A stretch of DNA of 64,000 nt from Candidatus Chromulinivorax destructor (GCF_003366055.1 NZ_CP025544.1:1-64000), one strand, 5' to 3'; positions 1 to 9,356 are shown, numbered from the stretch's first letter. The notes: generated by a model from the sequence alone, not told the origin. A program made the numbers and translations.

Positions 1-1398
1 GTGGAACAAATTTGGCAGGATTTTTTAAAAATAGCTGAAACCGAACTTGGTATGCGTGCTGTCGAAACGTGGATCAAGGCGGTTTCTTTTTATCGTTGTG
101 ATACGGCTATGAAAAAAGTCTATCTCAAAGCTCCTAATGCCTTTGTTAAGGATTGGGTGCAGACCCACTATAGTACACTTTTTGAGACTCACTTAAAAAA
201 GTTGTTACAATTCGATGTATTAACGATAAAGTTCTTTGTTGGTGAAGAAACAGCTGAATCAGAATTAGTTCTTCCTGTTTTACCTTCATCGGCGCCTGTT
301 GTTATTCCAAAAAAGTCATCACCGCGAAATCAGTTTGCTCTTACCAAAAAAAATGACACGCATCATCAGGTTACCAACCGATTAAAATTACAATATACTT
401 TTGATTCATTTGTTGTTGGTCCTAACAATTCATTTGCGTATGCAGCAGCTCGCGCTGTTGTAGACAAGCTTGGTACGTTGTATAATCCGCTTTTGTTGTA
501 CGGTGGTTCAGGCCTTGGCAAAACTCATTTATTGCATTCAATTGGTAATGATGTGTTATTAAAAAATCCTCAAGCTGTCGTGTTGTATCAGACAACTGAT
601 CGTTTTGTTAACGAATTTATTAACGCTATTCGTTTTAATCACATGCAAACATTTAATGCAAAGTACAAACAAGTGGATGTGTTATTAATTGATGATATTC
701 AATTTATGGCAAACAAAGAGCAGACGCAAGAGGCATTCTTTCATATCTTTAACACCTTGTACGATGCAAATAAGCAAATTGTATTTTCAAGCGATATTTT
801 ACCACGCGACCTTGGAGGTCTTGCAGACCGATTAAAGTCTCGCTTAGAGTGGGGTCTTGTTGCGGATTTGCAAGTTCCACATCTTGAAACTAAAATTGCT
901 ATTTTAAAGCGCAAGGCATCAGCTCAAAATGAACAACTTTCTGACGTTGCTGCAAATTTAATTGCTCGTCGTGTGATTTCTAACGTTCGCGAATTAGAAG
1001 GTTCTTTAATTCGTGTGTTAGCATTTGCCTCGTTAACTAACCAACCAGTTACGGTCGATCTGATTGGTAAAGTACTTGGCGTTGAGCAAAAAGCTCATTC
1101 AGTTATCATCGAATTTGATGCAGTGACCAAAGCTGTGCAAAAGCATTTTTGCTATGGCTTAACTGAATTGCGTTCGCAAAACAGAACAAAAGATATTAGT
1201 TTGGCTCGCCAAGTGACAATGTATCTCATGAAAAAAGCAACCCATAAATCATTGCGTGAAATTGGTGAATTTTTAAATAGAAAAGATCATACAACTATTG
1301 CCCACGCTGTTGCTCGTATTGATGAATTACGTAAAATTGATCAAGATTTAGATGCTCGCTTGCAAAATCTTGAACGAGAACTTGGTTCTCATATCTAA
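1..1398 (+). CDS. dnaA: Chromosomal replication initiator protein DnaA
   Basis: DnaA binds DnaA boxes at the origin and opens the duplex for helicase loading. The 465-residue protein has the normal order: N-terminal domain I (about 1-80), a linker, the AAA+ core with Walker A GGSGLGKT (168-175) and Walker B LLIDDIQF (228-235), and the C-terminal DNA-binding domain with the signature DHTTIAHA near residue 430. The start is GTG at the first base of the window, so its ribosome binding site and the origin region upstream cannot be seen. I saw no convincing DnaA-box cluster in the 186 bases downstream. Length and motifs are typical, so the call is firm. Confidence 0.98.
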   Translation: MEQIWQDFLKIAETELGMRAVETWIKAVSFYRCDTAMKKVYLKAPNAFVKDWVQTHYSTLFETHLKKLLQFDVLTIKFFVGEETAESELVLPVLPSSAPVVIPKKSSPRNQFALTKKNDTHHQVTNRLKLQYTFDSFVVGPNNSFAYAAARAVVDKLGTLYNPLLLYGGSGLGKTHLLHSIGNDVLLKNPQAVVLYQTTDRFVNEFINAIRFNHMQTFNAKYKQVDVLLIDDIQFMANKEQTQEAFFHIFNTLYDANKQIVFSSDILPRDLGGLADRLKSRLEWGLVADLQVPHLETKIAILKRKASAQNEQLSDVAANLIARRVISNVRELEGSLIRVLAFASLTNQPVTVDLIGKVLGVEQKAHSVIIEFDAVTKAVQKHFCYGLTELRSQNRTKDISLARQVTMYLMKKATHKSLREIGEFLNRKDHTTIAHAVARIDELRKIDQDLDARLQNLERELGSHI

Positions 1399-1584
1399 AT
1401 TCTTAGCGCAGATATCTATCTGCTTTATGTACTCTCTTTTAATTTTTCAATATCGCTTATCTGTGTCTATCTGTAACTTTTTGATGGGGTAGATTTGCTT
1501 GTCTGCAATGATATAATTAAGTAGATCAGCAATGGAGCGATTCTTATAGAACTTGTTTTAAAAAATTATGCACTTTGTAAATTT

Positions 1585-2658
1585 ATGAAAAAAATAGATA
1601 TGAAAACTATAAAAATGGTAATAATTTTTATGTTGGGATGGTCTTTATCGTTATGTTATTGCGCTGAAGAATCTGAGCAGACACGCCAAGAAATAATAGA
1701 ACAAGCAATGATTGATTTTCCTCATCTAGTAGAATATTACGACATGATGTGTGACAAATATCCGCATGAATACTTTCATAGTTTTTATGATTATGTAGTT
1801 TGTTATCTTGCAAAAAATGATCTAGATCCTAATTTTGGGGAATTAATTTGTGATGCAATAGACTGGGTGCTTAAGACTATTGAAAATGAGTTTTTAGCAA
1901 AAGTTGATGAGGCTGATTGTGATCATACTCAAGATCCCTTATTTATATATATCATGAAGTATAAAGATACCACTGAGATCGGGCGTGTTGTAAAAAAATG
2001 TTTAGAGATGCCTTGTGAAAATGAAGAGACTTTACTTGGCAAAGTTATCAAATTAAAAAAAGACCTGTTATTTAAAAATCTGTTAGAGTTTGGTGTAGAT
2101 GTTAATTCTGTTGTTTATAAACCAAGTTTGTTGTCAATTGCATGCAATTATAAACAAGATCGTATTGTAGAACATTTATTACTGGCAGGAGCTGATGTTA
2201 ATACGGATGATTTTCCACTATTTATAGCAGTTGATCAAAGTTCTGCTATGCTAGACGCAAATAATTCTTTAATAACGTTTGAGCATTGTGATAAAATAGT
2301 TTCCCTTTTGCTTGATGCTGGTGCAGATGTAAATACACCAAATGATCAAGGTTGGTATATTTTACCATTTGCTGTTTCATCTCGTAATAGAAATGTGATC
2401 AGCATGATTGTATCTGTTCCTGGTATTAATTTGAATAAACAATTTTTGTTTGGGGGAACAGCTTTGCATAGGGCTGTTCATTATAATTCTATAGATATTG
2501 TAGAAATGTTACTGGATGCTGGAATAGACACTTCTATACCCAATGATGAGCGTAAAACAGCTTACGATCTTATCTATAACGATAACATCTCAATGAAAAT
2601 GATGTTTGCACAAGAGCACATGAGACGTTCTATGAATTCTTGTTGTGTGATCTCATAA
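1585..2658 (+). CDS. Exported ankyrin-repeat protein with CaaX tail (CVIS)
   Basis: The 357-residue product starts with a hydrophobic signal peptide (residues 1-27, ending near CYCAEES). Residues about 40-150 are a divergent copy of the module shared by most ankyrin genes here; its signature reads DPLFIYIMKYKD. Ankyrin repeats follow from about 155 to 345, with typical LLLAGADVNT and TALHRAV segments. The C-terminus is SCCVIS, a CaaX box (C-V-I-S) preceded by a second Cys. Bacteria have no CaaX prenyltransferase as far as is known, so the tail suggests modification inside a eukaryotic host; this is inference. It is monocistronic, and a hairpin lies about 80 bases after the stop. Confidence 0.85.
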   Translation: MKKIDMKTIKMVIIFMLGWSLSLCYCAEESEQTRQEIIEQAMIDFPHLVEYYDMMCDKYPHEYFHSFYDYVVCYLAKNDLDPNFGELICDAIDWVLKTIENEFLAKVDEADCDHTQDPLFIYIMKYKDTTEIGRVVKKCLEMPCENEETLLGKVIKLKKDLLFKNLLEFGVDVNSVVYKPSLLSIACNYKQDRIVEHLLLAGADVNTDDFPLFIAVDQSSAMLDANNSLITFEHCDKIVSLLLDAGADVNTPNDQGWYILPFAVSSRNRNVISMIVSVPGINLNKQFLFGGTALHRAVHYNSIDIVEMLLDAGIDTSIPNDERKTAYDLIYNDNISMKMMFAQEHMRRSMNSCCVIS

Positions 2659-2740
2659 AATTTTTATCTTTTACAAAAAACTACGATTATATTTTGTGTG
2701 AAGTTTATATAAAAACTTACTGTATCACTTATCTTTAATA

Positions 2741-2770
2741 AAAAAGACCTGTTGTTTAACAGATCTTTTT
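2741..2770. terminator. Bidirectional rho-independent terminator
   Basis: An A-rich arm, the stem AGACCTGTT / AACAGATCT with one mismatch, and a T-rich arm sit between two convergent genes. It can serve the ankyrin gene ending at 2658 and the minus-strand gene ending at 2800. Confidence 0.75.
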
Positions 2771-2799
2771 CACTATGGTTATTTTTTGAGCATATAAAT

Positions 2800-3126
2800 T
2801 TATTCAAAAGTTATATCACCTTTTACATAACTTGCATCAAAACCATAATAGTAATTATTGTAGATTTGTTTCATTGGAATATCTACAAATCTATAGGATA
2901 CTGGATGATTATTTGCCGTACTAGAAAAAGCAATCTGTTTACTTTCTTGTGGTTTTATTGAGTCGACATTTCTAAATTCTGGCGTTTTTGTACGGTATAC
3001 GGTTACGGCATTTTGTAAAGAGATAGTTTTAGCCGTTTTATTTGTAACATTAACTGTAATCGCGCTTATAGATGCTGTTGCAAATAAACAAGTCAATCCA
3101 AGTAGTAGAGTATTTTTTTTCTTCAT
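2800..3126 (-). CDS. Small exported protein, unknown function
   Basis: I chose the ATG at 3126 because AAAAAGGAGACTGAT lies directly upstream, giving a textbook AGGAG site; a longer frame reaches 3189 but has no ribosome site and runs into a terminator. The 108-residue product begins MKKKNTLLLGLTCLFATASISA, a signal peptide cut near SISA. The mature part is short, beta-prone and Tyr-rich towards the end (NNYYYGFDASY). No family was recognised. It resembles other small exported proteins in this window in size and build, so it may act in the cell envelope or outside the cell. Confidence 0.8.
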   Translation of the reverse strand: MKKKNTLLLGLTCLFATASISAITVNVTNKTAKTISLQNAVTVYRTKTPEFRNVDSIKPQESKQIAFSSTANNHPVSYRFVDIPMKQIYNNYYYGFDASYVKGDITFE

Positions 3127-3176
3127 ATCAGTCTCCTTTTTGCATAAATAATTCAATCTGAAATTATTGTATAAAA

Positions 3177-3215
3177 AAAATGCACGCAAACTCTTGAGTT
3201 TGCGTGCATTTTTTA
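3177..3215 (-). terminator. Rho-independent terminator after the CAIS ankyrin gene
   Basis: A near-perfect hairpin (stem TGCACGCAAACTC / GAGTTTGCGTGCA, two-base loop) is flanked by A and T runs. It lies just past the 3' end of the minus-strand ankyrin gene that stops at 3249. Confidence 0.85.
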
Positions 3216-3248
3216 TTTTAAGTGGAATTGTAAATTTGTTTTAAATTT

Positions 3249-4556
3249 TTATGATATAGCACAGCATGAAGCTTGCTGTTCAGGATAGAGCTGTTTTTCA
3301 ATCCTTCTTATTTCAGCTTTTCTTTCAGGTGTTCTTGCAACATTTTTAGCAAGTTTTAAATCATCATGGGATGGAAAATTTGGATGAGCATGAATTAATA
3401 TATCTACGATGTCTTCATAATGATAAATAGCGGCATGCCCTAATGGGCTCAATGTATGAGGCTTATGCAGTCTTTGATTTGCACCAGCATTCAATAACAT
3501 TTGCGTTATCTGAATATGATTATTATCGACAGCTCGACGTAAAGGAGTGATACTTTCAGATCCCATGTTTAGATCAGCATGAGCATTAATTAAAATACGT
3601 GTGATTTCAGTATTGCATTGAGTAACAGCACAAAAAAGAGCAGTAGCTCCGCGATTGTTTCGTGAATTGATGTTAATTTGTCGGTTGATTAATAATTGAG
3701 CGCATCCTATTGCATTTTTATGTGCTGCATAATGTAATAATCCATTTTTTGCTTTATCTTGAAATTGTAAGTAATTTGGATCTATTTCGATGATGAATTT
3801 TAACATACAAGGATTATCATGTGCAATATTTGTACTTATCATGTTACCAAGATGATATTCTTTTAATCCATCATTTGGTCGAAATTCTTTGAAGATAAGA
3901 TTGTAATATTCTTGATGAAGAATTTTACATTCTTCATCAAACCATAATTTGAGAATGTTCTTCATGAAGTTATGACGATGTTTCATAACAAAACGTATAG
4001 TTTGAATCTGAAAAAACCATACTCGATCAAAATCAGATTTGTCTTTATCTTGCTCATCTTCGATTAAAAGTTTAGAAAAAACTTCATTAAAATGGTCATC
4101 ATTTTCATTGTTATAGATACATTTTGTTGCAAATTTTAACTCACGAGAAAAAAAAGCATCTTGTATACCAGCAGCAATAAGATTTTCAGCATTTTGAATT
4201 ATTTGTCCAAACATTGGTATTTGCACATCATTATCAATATTCCCAGATTCAGCTAAGAAGTGATGAAATGCTAAAAAATCATGAAATGAAAATGGTAGGG
4301 GGTTTTTTATTTGAAGAAGACGAAAACCTTCATCAAGATGTGGATACATTCTGACGTATTCTTTTATCTCTTCAATGGTTAATTTTGGATTGTTTGTAAT
4401 ATTTTCATGTTCATCAAGTTGTTGCTTACAATGATTTGTACCATTGCTATTCCTGAAAAATTCTGCAGCGAATTCGGAAGATTCTTGAGCAATCGATAAG
4501 AATGATGCTTGTAAGCAAACTATAAAAAAAGTTAGTAACTTATATGATTTGATCAT
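3249..4556 (-). CDS. Exported ankyrin-repeat protein with CaaX tail (CAIS)
   Basis: This is a 435-residue protein. Residues 1-23 form a signal peptide (MIKSYKLLTFFIVCLQASFLSIA). Residues about 65-150 keep parts of the shared N-terminal module (YPHLDEGFRLLQ, FHDFL), but its DPxFLYVM signature is lost. Ankyrin repeats run from about 270 to 410 (NGLLHYAAHKNAIGCAQLL, TALFCAV, SPLGHAA). The C-terminus is SCCAIS, a CaaX box with a neighbouring Cys. It starts nine bases after the end of the upstream gene, so the two probably form an operon with the kinase-like exported protein, and a strong terminator follows. Confidence 0.85.
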   Translation of the reverse strand: MIKSYKLLTFFIVCLQASFLSIAQESSEFAAEFFRNSNGTNHCKQQLDEHENITNNPKLTIEEIKEYVRMYPHLDEGFRLLQIKNPLPFSFHDFLAFHHFLAESGNIDNDVQIPMFGQIIQNAENLIAAGIQDAFFSRELKFATKCIYNNENDDHFNEVFSKLLIEDEQDKDKSDFDRVWFFQIQTIRFVMKHRHNFMKNILKLWFDEECKILHQEYYNLIFKEFRPNDGLKEYHLGNMISTNIAHDNPCMLKFIIEIDPNYLQFQDKAKNGLLHYAAHKNAIGCAQLLINRQININSRNNRGATALFCAVTQCNTEITRILINAHADLNMGSESITPLRRAVDNNHIQITQMLLNAGANQRLHKPHTLSPLGHAAIYHYEDIVDILIHAHPNFPSHDDLKLAKNVARTPERKAEIRRIEKQLYPEQQASCCAIS

Positions 4557-4565
4557 GAGTATTGC

Positions 4566-5627
4566 TTACACAAAACATTGATCTTGAATGCGTTTCTTTT
4601 TGCTACGACATAACCAACGTTTTGCTGTTCGTGTTATGAGTTCAAAGTACCATTGATTGTAGTCATGAGCATGCATATCTTGTTCAAGCCCTGCAACGGT
4701 TCGAAAATGTTCAGTGTCGATGATTACAATCTTGTGACTGTTTTTTTCTGGAACGAGATTGTCATCATGTGGATCGATCATGTAATGTAAATATTTGGTC
4801 ACATCCATTGATATTTGGCGTAAGGTAGAAAGTTCTCTTTGTTGAAGCTCTTTATCTACCTCAATAAAATCGCAGATAATGCCATATACACTTGGAATTT
4901 TAATGGTTTCAAAGTGATTGTTGTATGGATCATGCCAATCTATATGTAAAAGAGGTTTTGACAGGGGCTGCCAGTACCACTTGCGAGGAAAATCTATATA
5001 GTATCGGTATTCAGGGTCTTTTGACAAAGCTTTTTTTGCATTTTCAAGATTACTAATTCTTGTAAATCCACTCAGATGTCGCATCGTACCGCTTAAAATA
5101 AATATCCAGCCAGCTTCCATACCTTTTTGTAGTGGTTCTACAATAGTTTCTGGGTGTTCAATAAATAGTTTAAAAACAAATGGGTATTTTTTATTTTTTA
5201 GGACAATTAAACCAGATAAATTTTTATAATTAAAATCTCTATCTTTTAAAATCGTAAAATCGGTAAAAGTTCTTTTGCCTTGAAGAATTTCTTTTAAAAC
5301 AAGTTCATTTTGATTTTTTAGAATATTGGTATGAACGGTCTGTTCACTGGTTCTAAATTTCAAATTACCGTAGGGTAAAAGATGTTTTTTAAACCCAGAT
5401 GTTTCAAGAGGTTTTTTTAATATTTTTAAGCGTAAAAATTTATTTTGAAATTTATGAAAAGGTTTTGGTTTTGTCGTTGGTTTTTTCCAAATTTCTGCAT
5501 ATTCTTTATTACTTGCAGTTACTGTAATGTACGGAATGGTAGGGTTTGATGGACGATGAACGCTTCGAGCAAAAATTTGTAAATGCAACGTTGTAATGAT
5601 GATGAGAAAAATAAACAGCTGTCTCAT
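4566..5627 (-). CDS. Exported protein with kinase-like motifs
   Basis: The 353-residue protein has a signal peptide (MRQLFIFLIIITTLHLQIFA). The body is Lys- and aromatic-rich. Three features recall the protein-kinase/APH fold: VFKLF with K153 as a possible beta-3 lysine, DPHDDN (D285, N290) with the D-x4-N spacing of a catalytic loop, and VIIDTEH (D304) 14 residues later where a DFG or DFE aspartate would sit. This is motif reading only; no full domain match can be shown by eye. It is the first gene of a probable operon with the CAIS ankyrin gene. The end is QCFV, which is too short to be a CaaX box. Confidence 0.6.
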   Translation of the reverse strand: MRQLFIFLIIITTLHLQIFARSVHRPSNPTIPYITVTASNKEYAEIWKKPTTKPKPFHKFQNKFLRLKILKKPLETSGFKKHLLPYGNLKFRTSEQTVHTNILKNQNELVLKEILQGKRTFTDFTILKDRDFNYKNLSGLIVLKNKKYPFVFKLFIEHPETIVEPLQKGMEAGWIFILSGTMRHLSGFTRISNLENAKKALSKDPEYRYYIDFPRKWYWQPLSKPLLHIDWHDPYNNHFETIKIPSVYGIICDFIEVDKELQQRELSTLRQISMDVTKYLHYMIDPHDDNLVPEKNSHKIVIIDTEHFRTVAGLEQDMHAHDYNQWYFELITRTAKRWLCRSKKKRIQDQCFV

Positions 5628-5933
5628 TAAAGTGATCTTTCAAGAAAAATTATTCTCATAACCATGGTGAGGTATTTTGATTTTTTATATAAAAATTACA
5701 ATGTACTGAGGTTTTTAATTTGAGGAACTTATGTAGTGTATAATTTTTGCATGATGTATAGTAATTTTTAGTTTTTTGTATGATTGCATTACTGCTTGTA
5801 CTACACGGTATAAAAATATCATTCTTACCTAAAATAATCAAGTTACGTCTAATTCTTGCTTTTTTTTTATACTGTTTGTTATGATCCATTTTGTATGAAA
5901 GAAAATATGCGATATAAGCTATAGGGGGTTGTT

Positions 5934-6476
5934 ATGCAAAGTCATAATTTAGAAACAAAAGAGACAAAATTGCTCAAGCATCTTGGAAATTTAAGAAAAA
6001 TGATAGTTAATCATCACGATTTAGACAACTTATCAGAATTTGTTTTACATGATCTTTGTGGGCAATCTTGTTTTAATTTAAATAAAGCTGCTTATTTTAT
6101 TAATAATCCAGATTTTAGATGTTTACAAGGTGTTTCTGGTTATCATGAACAAGATGTAAAAAATTTAGCAGGAAATGCATGGGATAATAAAAAATTATTT
6201 ATGGCGCATATGCAAAATTCGCCATTTAACCAAAAAGTTCGCAGTAACAGTACGGTGAATTTTGAAAAAGGCAAAGCTTCAGAAAAATATATGGCAGATA
6301 AACTTGCTGATGAGCTTGAAATTAATAACCCGTTGTATGTAACGTGGGATTTAAAGCATGCAAATCACGGACTTTTAATTTATGAAGCACCTGAGCAAGA
6401 AATTATTCATGTTAAAGATCATTTATTTGATGCTTTATATTATTTAAGTTTTTGCCCAGTATTTTTAAAAGCGTAA
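5934..6476 (+). CDS. Conserved-looking cytoplasmic protein, unknown function
   Basis: The 180-residue protein has no signal peptide or membrane segment. A G-rich ribosome site (TAGGGGGTTGTT) precedes the ATG. The sequence is mixed alpha/beta with many His, Asn and Cys residues (LCGQSCFNL, YVTWDLKHANHGLLIYEA). I do not recognise a family. It is followed after 50 bases by a small basic protein gene and then a terminator, so the two may be transcribed together. Confidence 0.7.
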   Translation: MQSHNLETKETKLLKHLGNLRKMIVNHHDLDNLSEFVLHDLCGQSCFNLNKAAYFINNPDFRCLQGVSGYHEQDVKNLAGNAWDNKKLFMAHMQNSPFNQKVRSNSTVNFEKGKASEKYMADKLADELEINNPLYVTWDLKHANHGLLIYEAPEQEIIHVKDHLFDALYYLSFCPVFLKA

Positions 6477-6526
6477 AATTTTATTGTTAAAAAAATATAG
6501 TTCGTGTATTAAAAAAAGGGACGATT

Positions 6527-6682
6527 ATGGGACAAGCATCTGCTAGCTTTAAAAGAAAAATTAGAAACAAATTTGTTCGCGCTATTCGTCGTGTTGAAGC
6601 ACAAGAATTAAGCAAAGAAAAATATTTCAACAATAAAAAACGTGAACAGAATGCGCAAACTGCTCAGCCTGCACGTAGTTAA
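6527..6682 (+). CDS. Small basic protein (51 aa)
   Basis: This short gene begins MGQASASFKRKIRNKF and ends AQPARS. AAAGGGA lies seven bases before the ATG and a terminator follows directly, which supports it as real. The product is strongly basic with an Arg/Lys helix (RKIRNKFVRAIRRVEAQEL), so it may bind nucleic acid or the ribosome. I could not match it to a ribosomal protein. Confidence 0.65.
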   Translation: MGQASASFKRKIRNKFVRAIRRVEAQELSKEKYFNNKKREQNAQTAQPARS

Positions 6683-6706
6683 TTGTTATTTGATTTCATA
6701 CTAAAT

Positions 6707-6733
6707 AAAAGCCTGATATTGCATCAGGCTTTT
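6707..6733. terminator. Bidirectional terminator
   Basis: The hairpin AAAAGCCTGAT / ATCAGGCTTTT is followed by a T run. It lies between the small basic protein gene and the convergent lipoprotein gene. Confidence 0.85.
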
Positions 6734-6755
6734 ATTTTTTTTAATCAACGAAATA

Positions 6756-7010
6756 TTATTTTTCGTTATTATCGATTGAATCTTGAACGATCGTTTGTGA
6801 TTCTTGAGCAGATGGCACGTTGACAGTCGGTTGATCATCAACATCTTTGCTATGATCATGTGTGCAACCTGCATGATTACAACGCTGTTGTGGAGTTGCT
6901 ACACGAACTTTTTTAGTTGTAGGTTTGCATGGTTTATCTTTTTTACAGCAGTTAGAATCAAAGCAACCAGCAAGTAAAAGTAAGCTTAAAGGTAGAATTT
7001 TTTTTAACAT
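6756..7010 (-). CDS. Small Cys/His-containing lipoprotein
   Basis: The 84-residue protein starts MLKKILPLSLLLLAGC, a clear lipobox with C16 as the lipidated residue. The mature part carries Cys/His clusters (NCCKKDKPC, RCNHAGCTHDH) that could bind metal. AGGAAA precedes the ATG. It begins eight bases after the permease gene ends, so it is probably in an operon with the LolC/E-like protein. No known family was recognised. Confidence 0.8.
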   Translation of the reverse strand: MLKKILPLSLLLLAGCFDSNCCKKDKPCKPTTKKVRVATPQQRCNHAGCTHDHSKDVDDQPTVNVPSAQESQTIVQDSIDNNEK

Positions 7011-7018
7011 AGAATTTC

Positions 7019-8254
7019 CTATATTTCATTTCGTAAAATGGTTGCAATATCCATTGTTTTTATTTTGTTTAATGGTAATAAGCTTGCAAAAAAGCTTATA
7101 GTAAGTACAACAAAAAATATGAATAAAAACAAGTAGGGATCAAGTATAATTGGTAGATGCGTTGTGTAATAAATATTATCAGGCAGCTGTATCCATTTAT
7201 AATGTTGCAAGCCAAGTCCTGCAATGTATGCGGCAAAAAGTCCGCAAAGCGCTGAAAGAGATGCGATGCTCATGCTGACGGCAAGAAAAATATTTCTGAT
7301 TTTAGACGGTGTTAGACCAAGTGTTAATAAAAGGGCGATATCTTTTCTTTTTTGTGTAATGAGCATAAACAAAAGCGAGATAATATTGCTTGATGCAACC
7401 AAAACTATTAAGAGTAAGATAATAAACATCGCATATTTTTCTAATTCTAATGCCGAAATTAATGGTGCATATAATTTTTTCCATGAATAGACGTTAAGCT
7501 TTAATTGCTGCTCAAGTTTTGTAATCACCATATCTTCATGATCTTTTGATGTAAGATTGACATAAATTTGTGTTACTCCCTGGTCAGGAAAAATTTCATT
7601 AAAAAATTCTGATGAACAGTAGATAAATGCAGCATCAAATTCATCAATACCTGTTTGAAATATTCCGGTAACAAGCACTTCTTTTTGTTCAAAAGTTACT
7701 TTTTTACTCATGTTTTGATTTTGAGTATACATAATTGTAAGAGGGCTGCCAGTTGATGCGTGTAATTGTAAAGCGAGCTGTTTGCCAATAATGACGTGGT
7801 TTTTGGTAATAAGTCGATTTAAATAGTGTGGTTGATTTTTGGGCAGCACCATGGTGTGCAGGGGTGTGACTTCTTGTTCAAGCGTAGGGTTGATACCTTT
7901 GAGCTGAATAACATGTGGCGTAGCATCTGACTGGTTACTTGTACATAAAGCTTGCCCAAGAAGTTGGGGTGAAAAATTTTTAATCGTATAGACAGGGTCT
8001 TGCAAGATTGGCACAAGTTGCTGGTAATTGATTTCTTGTCCGTAGGCATCAATAAGAATTTGTGGGTAAATTGTTTGCATTTTTAGATAGGTTGCTTCTT
8101 GAAATCCTTTCATAATCGAAATGATTAACGCCAGAGAAAATGTTCCAAGAAAAATGCCACCACAACAAATTTGCATCATGGTACGAATGGTAGAGTTTTT
8201 ATTTGCGGCCTGTAAGTAGCGCAAACTCATTAAAAAATATGAAGGAAATAGCAT
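7019..8254 (-). CDS. ABC-type lipoprotein-releasing permease, LolC/LolE family
   Basis: LolC/E proteins are inner-membrane subunits that pass lipoproteins to the periplasmic carrier LolA, driven by the ATPase LolD. The 411-residue length is normal. The layout fits: a cytoplasmic N-terminus (FLMSLRYLQAANKN), one membrane segment near 28-48, a large periplasmic domain (about 50-270), and three C-terminal membrane segments (about 275-300, 320-345, 370-400) typical of FtsX/MacB_PCD. No LolD gene lies beside it. The next gene is a lipoprotein, which suits the role. The exact paralogue (C or E, or a single LolF-like form) cannot be decided. Confidence 0.85.
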   Translation of the reverse strand: MLFPSYFLMSLRYLQAANKNSTIRTMMQICCGGIFLGTFSLALIISIMKGFQEATYLKMQTIYPQILIDAYGQEINYQQLVPILQDPVYTIKNFSPQLLGQALCTSNQSDATPHVIQLKGINPTLEQEVTPLHTMVLPKNQPHYLNRLITKNHVIIGKQLALQLHASTGSPLTIMYTQNQNMSKKVTFEQKEVLVTGIFQTGIDEFDAAFIYCSSEFFNEIFPDQGVTQIYVNLTSKDHEDMVITKLEQQLKLNVYSWKKLYAPLISALELEKYAMFIILLLIVLVASSNIISLLFMLITQKRKDIALLLTLGLTPSKIRNIFLAVSMSIASLSALCGLFAAYIAGLGLQHYKWIQLPDNIYYTTHLPIILDPYLFLFIFFVVLTISFFASLLPLNKIKTMDIATILRNEI

Positions 8255-8357
8255 GATTTTTTTGCCGTTTACAAATTTATAAGGTTTAATGTACTATATG
8301 CATATTCTCAGTTATAGCATAAACTGTATACTTTAAAAATTGATTATTATAATTACT

Positions 8358-8564
8358 CTAGGCTGAGTGAACCAAATTTTTACTATAGAGTTTTACCCTA
8401 CGTTTTCTACGAAAACTCCGGGGATCGGCAGGCCGGTGGGCCTGATGCACTCTTTTTTTGAAATAAAAAAGCGTATAGTGGCCGCCGCCACCCATGTTTC
8501 CGGAGATGAGCGCAGCGATGTCGTAGGATGGAATCATTCTTTTGAATTTGGTTCACACAGCCTA
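8358..8564 (+). repeat. TAGG element, copy 1 (short form, complete)
   Basis: This dispersed non-coding element has imperfect inverted ends (TAGGCTGAGTGAACCAAATT and its complement) and three internal hairpins: GTTTTC/GAAAAC, CAGGCC/GGCCTG and GTGGC/GCCAC. It is far more GC-rich than its surroundings. No transposase is encoded, which is MITE-like. Confidence 0.9.
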
Positions 8565-8623
8565 CTGAGTATATTATTTGGTTTATCTATAAAATTTCTA
8601 CGTCTATAAAAAGGAATAATTTA

Positions 8624-9328
8624 ATGAAACATACACATTATAGATATATAACAATCATGCTTTTTATGCAATGCATCTTGTTTTTGCCTGCATGTAAAGT
8701 TCAGCAATGGGGTGAGTCGGTATTTCGGCAAGCAGATAAAGTTTCTGATTCGTATGCTGCCACCATGCGTCCATTTATAAAAACAGCGGTTATTTATGAT
8801 CAATTTTCATCGGTAGCAGACTTTTCTGCACTGTTATTAACCGATGAAGCTCGTATGATTTACCTTGATTATTTTTTTCATCGTACTTTTAAAACCCAAG
8901 AAGAGCAAGACATTGCACGACAAAGATTATTAACAGAAAATGATTTTTATATAACGTTTTATGTTATTGGCTATCAACCACCCGTTATGTATACAACAAA
9001 TCGTGCGATGTTCTCTGGTGAATACCAGGCTCAGGGTGCGTTGCTTGGAACAGTTGATTCGGTCTGGAAGACAACCTTACTTGTCGATGGCAAAGAATAT
9101 ACAGCAGCAGATATTCGTTTAGTTGAATTACCAGTAGAGTATCGTCATTTCTTTGGTGTGAACTGGAGCCAATTTAAATCTGCCTACAAAGTTCGTTTTG
9201 ATCGACGAGATGAACATAATCAAGAAATTTTAACGAGTGGTAAGCATCATGTTGCATTGCATTTTAGATCAACAATTTATGATGTGAAGCTTGAATGGTT
9301 AGACGTAGCGTATAGATTTTTGGTGTAA
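8624..9328 (+). CDS. Lipoprotein, unknown function
   Basis: The 234-residue product starts with a lipoprotein signal, MKHTHYRYITIMLFMQCILFLPAC, with C24 in the lipobox LPAC. The mature part is mixed alpha/beta with no recognised domain (features: LLTDEARMIYLDYFF, GVNWSQFKSAYKVRF). AAAAAGGAATAATTTA precedes the ATG. A copy of TAGG element ends 60 bases upstream, and a large hairpin terminator follows. A degenerate copy of its last 27 codons is found at about 11.28 kb. Confidence 0.8.
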   Translation: MKHTHYRYITIMLFMQCILFLPACKVQQWGESVFRQADKVSDSYAATMRPFIKTAVIYDQFSSVADFSALLLTDEARMIYLDYFFHRTFKTQEEQDIARQRLLTENDFYITFYVIGYQPPVMYTTNRAMFSGEYQAQGALLGTVDSVWKTTLLVDGKEYTAADIRLVELPVEYRHFFGVNWSQFKSAYKVRFDRRDEHNQEILTSGKHHVALHFRSTIYDVKLEWLDVAYRFLV

Positions 9329-9356
9329 GAAATTAATTTTTTTATCACGAAAATAT

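Noticed and set aside
1399-1584. Possible replication origin just after dnaA
   Set aside because: No cluster of DnaA boxes and no clear AT-rich repeat array were found; the origin is more likely upstream of the window start.
4566-5627. CaaX-type tail on the kinase-like protein (ends QCFV)
   Set aside because: The Cys is third from the end, not fourth, so it does not fit a CaaX box.
5656-5889. 77-codon minus-strand frame between the kinase-like gene and the 5934 gene
   Set aside because: No ribosome site, no signal peptide and no recognisable pattern; it may be real but I could not support it.
8367-8609. Open frame across TAGG element copy 1, with a similar G-D-E-R-S-D stretch in frames over copies at 26191-26427 and 35854-36381
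   Set aside because: The similarity comes from the shared element, not from a conserved protein: other copies break the frame, there is no ribosome site, and hairpins are what is conserved.
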